Positions 45,536 to 54,100 of a stretch of DNA of 57,462 nt are shown piece by piece. The stretch is from Micavibrio aeruginosavorus. GTDB lineage: Bacteria > Pseudomonadota > Alphaproteobacteria > Micavibrionales > Micavibrionaceae. Location of the stretch: positions 1 to 57,462 of the forward strand of contig QFQB01000004.1 of the NCBI GenBank assembly GCA_003241475.1. Reading direction: 5' to 3'. The notes below the pieces were generated by a model. It ran no database searches and was not told where the DNA came from. It saw only the letters and a program-made list of their open reading frames with translations. Position 1 is the stretch's first letter. Each line of letters starts with the position of its first letter. Made by a program: the position numbers and the translations under genes.

Positions 45536-46909
45536 TTACTTTTCAGCCGGAGGATTGCTGACCTCGATCAGTTTGCTTTCTTCCGGATAGGCGACGCCCA
45601 GCGTCGGAAGCAGTTGACCTTTCAGAGCCAGCAGACGGAAGACCGAGAAAATTTCCAGGAATTCCGCATTGATGGTGTTGGAGCGGGAAACGAACAATTC
45701 GTTCTGGGAGTCAAGAACGTCCAGAAGCGTACGGCGGTCCAGATTGAACTGGTCTTTGTACGCGCGAACAACTTCGCCGTTTGCTGCGGCTTGGTTCGCG
45801 AATTCCTTCGCGCGCTCGCCGGCGGAAACCATGGAAGCCCATGTCTGACGTACATCGTTCTCGATCTGACGGGCGGCGGAGGCGCGCTCTTCTTTCGTTT
45901 GCTGATGACGGTGCTTGAATTCGCGGATGCGGGCGACATCGCCGCCGCCGCGGTACAGGTTCCAGTTCATTACGACCAATGCGGAGGCGGAACGGTCGCG
46001 GCCGTCGATTCCGCCGATGTTGTGGCCTTGACGGCCGCCAAGCTGCAGGTCGAACTGCGGATAAAGCGTGGAGCGCGTGCCGGCGAGTTCATCGCGGGCG
46101 ACTTCGATATCGGATTCGCGAACATCAAGCGTCGGGCTTTGCGCTTCCGCCGCTTTGACTTCGGCTTCGACATCGGCCGAGATCGCATCGACCGGAACGG
46201 CCGGCATCACGAGGTCTTTGGGCATATCGCCGACTTGCTGCTGGAAGTTTGATTCGGCGTTGCGAAGCGATTGACGCGTTGTGGATTCTTGCGCGCGGGC
46301 AGCAGCGAGACGGGCTTTGATTTGCTCAAGATCAGCAGCCGTGGAACGGCCGGCATTTACGCCTTCTTCGATCATGCCCATGATGGCGACGTGCTCGGCG
46401 ACGTTGTCGCGTGTAATCGTCAGAAGTTCGCGCTGGCGCATTACTTCAAGGAACGCCTCGACGATATCAAGACCCGTCAGTTCCGATGTTTCCTTCACGC
46501 GGTAAGCGGAAGATTGAACGCGGTTTTTCTGACGGCGGTTTTCGTACTTCGTGGACCAGCCGTCGAAGAGCATCTGCGTCAGCGTCAATTGCGCGTCGTA
46601 TTTTTTGAATGTTTTATCGTCGTCGCCTGTCGAACGCGTCGAAGGGCTGTCGGTTCTTTCAAAACCGCCATCGGCGCGCGCGTCGATGGAAGGAAGGTAA
46701 AGCGCTTTGGCTTGATTCAATTCTTCATCCGTGGCGCGGCGCGAAGCGGCAACGCGGCCATATTCGGGATTGGTCATCACGCCGGTGGACACCGCTTGCG
46801 AGAGGCTCATCTCCGTCGGCTTTTCTTGGGAAAACGCCGGGAAAGAAGCACTGACCATCAGTGCGCAAGCCAGCGTGAACGCGGAGAATTTCAAGGCGGT
46901 GTTTGTCAT
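45536..46909 (-). CDS. TolC-family outer-membrane factor (LapE-like)
   Basis: Outer-membrane exit channel of the type I system. The ATG at 46909 gives 457 residues with a signal peptide (about residues 1-27, ending FPAFS before Gln-Glu) and AAGG eight bases upstream. The frame is open to 46987, but that would hide the signal peptide. The TolC repeats are seen as two long coiled-coil halves with AVSTGVMTNPEYGRVAASRR and LTLTQMLFDGWSTKYE in the first. The second has VVMNWNLYRGGGDVARIREF and DQFNLDRRTLLDVLDSQNELF. Forty-nine bases separate it from the ABC gene. Confidence 0.94.
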   Translation of the reverse strand: MTNTALKFSAFTLACALMVSASFPAFSQEKPTEMSLSQAVSTGVMTNPEYGRVAASRRATDEELNQAKALYLPSIDARADGGFERTDSPSTRSTGDDDKTFKKYDAQLTLTQMLFDGWSTKYENRRQKNRVQSSAYRVKETSELTGLDIVEAFLEVMRQRELLTITRDNVAEHVAIMGMIEEGVNAGRSTAADLEQIKARLAAARAQESTTRQSLRNAESNFQQQVGDMPKDLVMPAVPVDAISADVEAEVKAAEAQSPTLDVRESDIEVARDELAGTRSTLYPQFDLQLGGRQGHNIGGIDGRDRSASALVVMNWNLYRGGGDVARIREFKHRHQQTKEERASAARQIENDVRQTWASMVSAGERAKEFANQAAANGEVVRAYKDQFNLDRRTLLDVLDSQNELFVSRSNTINAEFLEIFSVFRLLALKGQLLPTLGVAYPEESKLIEVSNPPAEK

Positions 46910-46939
46910 AGTAGGACCCTTTTGATATGCCATTAAAAA

Positions 46940-46980
46940 CAATGACTTTTGCCCTTTATTTATGACGCTTTTTGTCATTG
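46940..46980. repeat. Inverted repeat upstream of the TolC-like gene
   Basis: CAATGAC (46940-46946) and GTCATTG (46974-46980), each flanked by a short T run, in the 230-base region between the TolC-like gene and the gene upstream of it. It could be an operator or a transcript structure. The rest of the gap shows no gene. Confidence 0.3.
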
Positions 46981-47139
46981 GGCGCAAGTCAGTATTCGAA
47001 CGTGCGACGAGCCGTTTTTACTCCGTCGGACTATGAAAAGTCAAACAGAAACCCGCGTTTTTTTCGTTAACCAGAAATAACGTGTCTATGGTGCAACAGT
47101 CTGGGATGAAAAGGTTAATTTAATTACTTAGCCGGAGAA

Positions 47140-47976
47140 CTAGCATTTCAGATTGTAACGCTGGGCAACATCTGTTTTTAGATCAAAAAGCGAAGGTTTA
47201 CCTGCTTCCGGCTGATACCCGCCATCCAACTTTTCAGACCTCATGTCCGCAAAAATCTTCCGACACATGTTGGTCAGACCTTCTTTCCAGACGCTATCCG
47301 TCGTTTGATCGTAATGAGCCTGCACCCGCTCATGCAGAACGCTTTGAAGAAAATCATGCGCCATCGCACTTTGCGACCCTCTTTCCGTCCATCTATGGGC
47401 AACGAAAGGCATTTTGCTACGCTCTGCAAAATCTAGAAGGCTCTTAATAACCTGTTGTTTCGCATAATCTTCACCAAGCCCATTGACGTAATCTGCGGCG
47501 GTTTGTTTGGCTTTTTTTCTGTCTTCGCCTGCTCTGACCAAAACCGCAGAAACAGCCGCGATCAGTTTGGTCTTCGGATTTTCAACGCTAATTCTTTCTA
47601 GAAATTCTTTAAGTTCGGCAGCAACCTCAGGATCAACGTCCATAACCTTTTTCCAGGCCTTTTCGTTTCTGGCTTCAAGATTGCCAGCATCGGCTTGGGT
47701 TCTGGCAGCTTGCATAACATCCTTGCCCGCCAGTCCTTCTACAAACTGTGCAACGTCGTTTCCTCCCCCCGCCTTCAAGGTCGGAACCTCGCTCCAGAGT
47801 TTTTCATTATATTCCGCAATATGTGTAGCCTGTTTTCTGGCGGCGTCTCTAATGACATCGCTGTCTGTGGCAATGACACTCAAAAGAAGTTCATCTTGTT
47901 GCGGGCTACTGACGGGGATAGAGGCGGAATCGGTGTGCGAAGTGGCTTCTTCGGTGGATACACGTTCGAGAAACAT
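47140..47976 (-). CDS. Unknown protein in the adhesin secretion locus, 278 residues
   Basis: Not recognised. Start at ATG 47976, with GAGG five bases upstream. An ATG at 48048 is in frame, but a TTGACA-N17-TATACA promoter ends only two bases before it, so the mRNA would start after it. No signal peptide. Residues about 40-82 and 86-130 form a tandem imperfect repeat: DVIRDAARKQA…NEKLWSEV against DVMQAARTQA…NEKAWKKV. The remainder is helical (AERSKMPFVAHRWTERGS, then LHERVQAHYDQT) and ends in Cys. It lies between the adhesin and its TolC-like channel on the same strand. A role as chaperone or regulator of export is only suggested by position. Confidence 0.68.
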   Translation of the reverse strand: MFLERVSTEEATSHTDSASIPVSSPQQDELLLSVIATDSDVIRDAARKQATHIAEYNEKLWSEVPTLKAGGGNDVAQFVEGLAGKDVMQAARTQADAGNLEARNEKAWKKVMDVDPEVAAELKEFLERISVENPKTKLIAAVSAVLVRAGEDRKKAKQTAADYVNGLGEDYAKQQVIKSLLDFAERSKMPFVAHRWTERGSQSAMAHDFLQSVLHERVQAHYDQTTDSVWKEGLTNMCRKIFADMRSEKLDGGYQPEAGKPSLFDLKTDVAQRYNLKC

Positions 47977-48050
47977 ATTAACCTCAACTTCTTGGGACTT
48001 CTGGGATTCTTCACCCTTTCGTTCCCCTTTTTTGCCAAAAATTCGCATTA

Positions 48051-48079
48051 TGTATAAATATCAATTAATAATATGTCAA
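48051..48079 (-). promoter_or_regulatory. Predicted sigma-70 promoter of the secretion-locus unknown
   Basis: On the minus strand: TTGACA (48079-48074), a 17-base spacer and TATACA (48056-48051). It decides the start of the downstream gene in favour of 47976. Confidence 0.55.
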
Positions 48080-48102
48080 TCTATTTGAGCCCTGAAACTA
48101 TG

Positions 48103-48130
48103 AAAAACGGGGCCTTCTGGGCCCCGTTTT
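48103..48130 (-). terminator. Rho-independent terminator after the adhesin gene
   Basis: Stem AAAACGGGGCC / GGCCCCGTTTT with a five-base loop (48104-48130). On the minus strand it is followed by T residues. It lies 25 bases past the adhesin stop and separates it from the rest of the locus. Confidence 0.92.
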
Positions 48131-48155
48131 AATCTTTTTTCGGATGAATGTCCAA

Positions 48156-51100
48156 TTAAGCGATCAAATTGCCGTTGTTAAACAAGTCGGTCACATTGAC
48201 GTTGCCGCTGTCGATAACCGCGAAAGCATGCGCGCCTTCAGCGCCCGTGCCGTTTTCATTGACGGACAAAACAGTCTTGCCGTCGCCGGCATCGGTAGCG
48301 AACACGAAGTCGTTGATCGCATCGGTGACAGGGTCGAAGTGGCTTAACACACCCGACAGGTCGATCTTGTCGCCTTCGGTTGCATTGAAGTCCTTCAGAT
48401 TGTCCACGCCCTCGTTGATGGTCTGGAACAAGAACGTATCCGCACCGGCGCCGCCGTAAAGGTCGTGACCGCCGCCGCCAACCATGACGTCGCTACCATC
48501 GGTGCCAACGAGGGTCAGACCTTTGTCAACGCCTGCATTGGCGCCGTCTTTGTAGGCGAACCATGCATCCACGATATCGGACTTGCTGCCGTCTTCGAAC
48601 GTCACGCTCGACTGGTGCGTAATCGGGTTGCCGGCAATATCGTAGCTGACTTCCTGCGCCTGCAAACCGATCGACTTGATGCCGACGTCGCTCAAAGATT
48701 TCATCTCTTCGGCTTGGCTGATGCCGTCGCTGTTCGCATCCTGCCAGACCTTCAGGTCTTTGAAGATATCGTCCTTGGCATCGATCACGCCGTCCTTGTT
48801 CGAGTCGAACGAGGAGAGGTTTGCAAAACCATGTGTGTAATCATCGTTGTTACCGAACAATTCCGAACGGTCGTTGATAATGCCGTCATGGTTTTTGTCC
48901 AGTACCAGAAGCGCATCGTCCTTACCGACCCAACCCGTCTGGTCTTTCGAACCATCGCTGTTGATGTCGAACAGAACGCCGTTTTCCTGGCTGAGCAGTT
49001 CAACGCCGTTGTGGTTCATATCGATAACCAGCGGCGAGATGCAGAAGTAGATCGGCAAGCAGACCGTATAGCTGGTCAGGTTGTCCGAATAGTCTTTCTC
49101 GACGCCGCTCAGGTTTTTCTCGTACGATTCGATCGTCACGCCGAGGTTGTAGTTGCCGCTCAGCATGCTGTGACCCGTGTTCGTCAGGTACAGCTTGGTC
49201 GTGATGTAGTTCAGCGCCTGCTCGTACGTCATACCCGACAGATCGATCGTGTAAGTCGTATCCGCACCAGTGGAACCTTGCGTGCCGATCTTTGTAAATG
49301 TTCCGTTGTCGTTTTTAACGGAAATATACGTCGTGTTGTCCATGCCGTCTTGCAACGTGAACTTGATCGACTTCAGCGATTCGGAACCGTCGGTATCCGT
49401 ATGCGTCAGGTCGGTGATGTTCAGCTTCGAGTTGTAGACACGGTTCTCGTAGGTCGCCACAAAGATTTTTCCGCCTTCCGGAGCCTGCGGGTTGTCCGTA
49501 GCCGTGATCTTGAAGGAGAACGGCTCGACCACGGCATCGACAACGATATTGGCGTTGTCGGCAGCGACAGTCGTTGCGTTCGTATCGGGATCGTAAACCG
49601 AAACCTTGAAGACCAGACCGTTCAGATCAACATCGCTGTTGGCCGGCGGCTTGAAGTCTACCGAACCTTGGTAGTCTTGAATGCCTTTTGCCAGCACCAA
49701 TGTGTAAACGCCGTTCACGTTCGTCCAGTTCGGAGAAGAAACCGTCCAGCCGGATGGAACGCCGGTCAGAGTGATCGTCATCGTCTCGTTGCCTGTGCCA
49801 TTGACGATAGCGGCATGAACCGGAACGCCCACGTGGCTGTCTTCTTTGACGCAAGCGTCATCGGCTACAATGGAAACCGTAATCGGCGTTGCCTTGACCT
49901 CACCACAACTGGTCAGCGAGAGGATAGCCGTATCGGTGTCACCATCGTTGTCTTTGAGCGTGTAGGTGAAGTCATCCTTGATGCAGATCTGCTCGGCAGG
50001 ATACGTGGCCGTGACGGAATCCAAAACCAAAGAGCTTTCGCCGTATTTGCCCGCATTCGTGGAGTAGATTTCCACTTTCGTGATTTCCTTGCCGCCCGTG
50101 ATCGAAGAGTCGATCGTAAAGGTCGTATGGCCGTTCACGATTTGCAGATTTTTGAAGCCGACTTCACCGGATATCGGTGTTGAAACGCCGTCAACATAGA
50201 CGCGGTATTCAAAACCGGTCGTCAGGTTGTTGGAGCCCACATCCGCGATGCCGATCGTTACGGTCGAAGCATTGTCGGCAAACTTGATGCCCATGACTTC
50301 GCTCGGATCGAAGATCTTGTCGCTGCCTTTTCCGGCAATGCCGACGCCGTCGCCGTCGCCTTCATCGACCCACGTCAGGTCTGCGCCGTTCGTGGAGTAG
50401 ATCGTGATGCCGTTCTTGGTGATGGAAGACGCCGTTCCGGTTGTATCGGCCTGCGTGAACATCGCCGTAGAAGAACCGCCTGCGCCGCCCGTGCCGGCAG
50501 ACACGCCATCGAACAGAACATATTTATAAGAACCGTCCGCATGGATGGTCAGCTTGCCGTACGTACCGTTGATCACAGCGTCCGCACCGTTGGAAGGCAC
50601 GTTGACCGTCGTGGAGCCGAACGAGATTTTGGAAACCTTGTTCGCATCATCCTGAGACAGAACATCCGCCGCACCTGCGCCGCCGTTCAGACCCGTCACG
50701 ACATTGCCCGTTGCCTGACCGGCATCGAAATCAAAATCGTTGTGATCGTCGTTAGCAACCGGCGCATCGTCTTTCACCTGTACGGTGATCGTTGCAGAAG
50801 CGTAATCGCCGTCGGCATCCGTTGCATCCACGCCGAAGTTCAGCGTGATGATATCATCGGGGTTGTTGCCGTCTGCATGATCGAGGTTATCGTACAGCTT
50901 GAACGAATAGTTACCGTCAGCGGCAATCGTCAGCGTGAAGATCACGACGCCGTTTGCGGTACCCGTGTAGGTCGTTTTGTCATCGCTGATGCCGACCAGA
51001 ACAGGAACGCCGTTGTGCGTAAGCGCGCCATTCAGTTTCGAGCCGCCGGAGGTGAACGAACCGTTCGCGGAGAACTTGCCCGGACCATCATCATAGAAAT

Positions 51101-54100
51101 TGGCTTCAACTTTGCCGCCTTCGTTGATCGTACCGTTTTTCAGGTTCGTTTCGTCAACGATTTCATCAGCTGGTTTGATGATGCAAGGCGTCGTATCCGT
51201 GTCATTGACCGTGATTTCCAGTGTTGCATTGGCATTGTCGCCATCGCGATCTGTCAGCGTGTACGTGAACTTATCCACGCCGTCCGCATTCGGCTTCGCT
51301 ACATAGGTGTATACGCCATCCTTGTTGATCGTCAGCGTACCGTATGTACCTGTGATCACGAGGTTGGAGCCGTTCGAAGGAACCCATTCGGATTTTCCGT
51401 TGACTTCGACTTTCGTCACCGTAGCGGGATTGTCCTGACCTGGCAGATCGTTGTCCGTCACGTTGCCATGAACCGTTCCGCTCTCATCGAGGGAAGCCGT
51501 GTCGTTTTTGGCAATCGGCGCATCGTCGCGGACCACAACGGTCAGCGTGGTTTGCGTCGTGTCGCCGTCGCAATCCGTAGCCGTCAAGCCGAAGTTCAGA
51601 TTGATTTCGTCGTCCGGATTGTTTTTGTCGGCATGGTCGAGGTTTTCATACTGTTTGTATGTATAGGAGCCATCGTCCTTGACCGTCAGCGTAAACACCG
51701 TCACGCCATTGGCCTTACCGAAGTACATGTTGCCCGACTGCGTTACCTGAATGGCCACGCCGTTGGAGCTCAGGACGCCGTTCGTTTGCGAGCCGGAGGA
51801 CGAGAACGAACCGTTGCCCGTCACCGTGCCCGGACCGTCTGCGCCGAAGTCGACGCCGACTTTGCCCGTTTCGACAAGCGCGCCGTCTTTCAGGTTCGTC
51901 TCGTCGACGATTTCGTTCGCAGGCGTTGCGAAGATCGGGTTGGAGTCGATCAGGTCCTTGCCGTTCAGCGTCAAGGTCGCAGGATCGGAATCGCCGTCTG
52001 CATCGGTTAGGACGTATGTGAACACGTCTTTCTGGCCGTTGTTGCAACCGCAGTCGTAATCCTTGATCTTCACATCGAAGATCATGTCGTTGAAGTCCTT
52101 GTCGCCAAGTCCCGGCATATCTTCAAAGCCGATGCGCAAGGTCGTGTTGTCGTCGCCCGGGATGCCGGAAACAACGCGGACGCTGTCATCGGAATTCAGG
52201 TTGTCGACGCCGCCGCGGTCGGAGGTGAAGTAATTGTTGCCGTTCAGAACCGTTTCCGTGCCGTCCGCCGCTGTGAACACCAGCTTGACATGGCTACCGT
52301 CATCGGAGGACAGAGCATCGCGCTGCGTGGACAGACCGTAGTCATACACGAAGTTCAACTCTCCCGCGGAGAAATCCATGCTGGAATAGTCGTTCAGCGC
52401 CGCGCCGTCCTGGATCAGGAAGAAGCCCGTTGCAACTGCACCGGCTTCTGCCGTGTAGGAGAATTCCTGACCGGCAACAGCCTGGCTTCCGCCGGGGATC
52501 AGAATCGTCTCCGCACGCAAGGAACCATCAGGTCCTATCGTGAACACGCCGAGCGTATTGTTGTTCCAAGCGCCGTTCGTCGTGAGGAAGGATACGGAGA
52601 TCGTATCGCCGGCATCGACGGCAAGGTTGCCCGGCGCAACGCCCAAAGACGTTTGCTCAACGCCGTCCAGAGGCTGGCCTTCATCGAAGTCCGGCAAAGC
52701 CGGACCGGAGATGAATTCTTTCGCAACCGAGGTTGCGCCGCCGCCTGTTGTGAAGGCTTCATAGGTGTACGAACCATCGGATTTGATGTGTAGCGTGCCG
52801 AACTGGCCGTCGATCGAGGCTTCGCCGTTTGCAGGAACATCAACAGTTGTGGAACCGAAGGAAACCTTCGTCACCGTGTTGGTCGCATCCGTGGACAGAA
52901 CATCCGCCGCGCCTGCGCCGCCGTTCAGACCGGTGATGACATTGCCTTCGGCATGGCCGGAGTTGGTGTCATAGGTGTTGACATCGTTGTTCGCCACAGG
53001 CGCATCGTCGAGGACTTTCACAACGATGGTTGTCGTCGCGTAATCGCCGTCGCCGTCCGTCGCAATAACGCCGAAGTTCAACTGGATTTCATCATTCGGG
53101 TTGTTGCCGTCCGCATGATCGAGGTTATCGAACTGCGTGAAGGTGTAGGAACCATTCGAAGCAATCGTCAGCGTGAAGATGACAACGCCGTTTGCGATAC
53201 CCGTGTAGCCCGTGTCCGTGCTGGACACGACAACAGGGATGCCGTTGTGCGTCAATGCGCCGTTCAGCTTCGAGCCTTCGCTCGTGAACGAGCCGCTCGC
53301 GCCGATCGTGCCCGGAACATCCGCGCCCCAGTTGACGAGGATATTGCCCGTTTCAACAAGATTGCCGGCGTTCAGGTTCGTCTCATCGACGATTTCAGCC
53401 GCAGGCTGGATCAATTGCGGAACATCGTCCGTCAAATCCATACCGCACAGCGTCAGCGTCGCAGGATCCGTATCGCCGTCGCCGTCTTGCAGGACGTAAC
53501 CGAATTTGTCTTCGATGCAGACTTCTTCGGCTGGGTAGTATGCATTGATGTCGGCGATCAACATCGAGCTGGCTTTGTACTGACCTTCGTCGCTCGTGTA
53601 GAGTTCGACCTTCGTGATCTCTTTGCCGCCCGTGATGTCGGAGCCAAGCGAGAACGTCACTTTGCCGTCAACAACCGTCAACTGCGGGATGCCGATTTCA
53701 CCTGTGATCGGCGTGTCGGAACCTTCGACATAGATTTTGTATTCGAATCCTGTTTGCAGGTTGTTCGAACCGATGTCGGCAACCGTAACATCAACTTTGA
53801 CCGGATTGTCGGCAAAGGTCACGGTCAGCGTTTCGCCGATAAAGATTTTATCGCCGCCCGCGCCGGTGCCGCCCCCGATGCCGATGCCGCCGCCTGCGCC
53901 TTCATCGACCCATTTCAGGTCTAAGCCGTTGTTTGCGGTGATCGTGATGCCGTTTTTCGTGACGGTCGGGGATGTACCCGCCGCGTCGGCTTGCGTATAG
54001 GTCGTCTGCGCCGAACCGCCTGTACCGCCATTGCCCGGAACAACGCCCGGTTTAAGCGTGTAGGTGTAGGCGCCCGTGTGGTCGATGACCAAAGTGCCGT

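Noticed and set aside
48465..50183. Open frame of 572 codons opposite the adhesin C-terminal half
   Set aside because: Same shadow effect; no ribosome site and no recognisable protein.
50541..52010. Open frame of 489 codons on the plus strand, opposite the adhesin
   Set aside because: It is the mirror frame of a biased Gly/Asp/Thr/Val-rich coding sequence; the translation is Val/Arg-rich low-complexity without domains, and the adhesin frame is certain.
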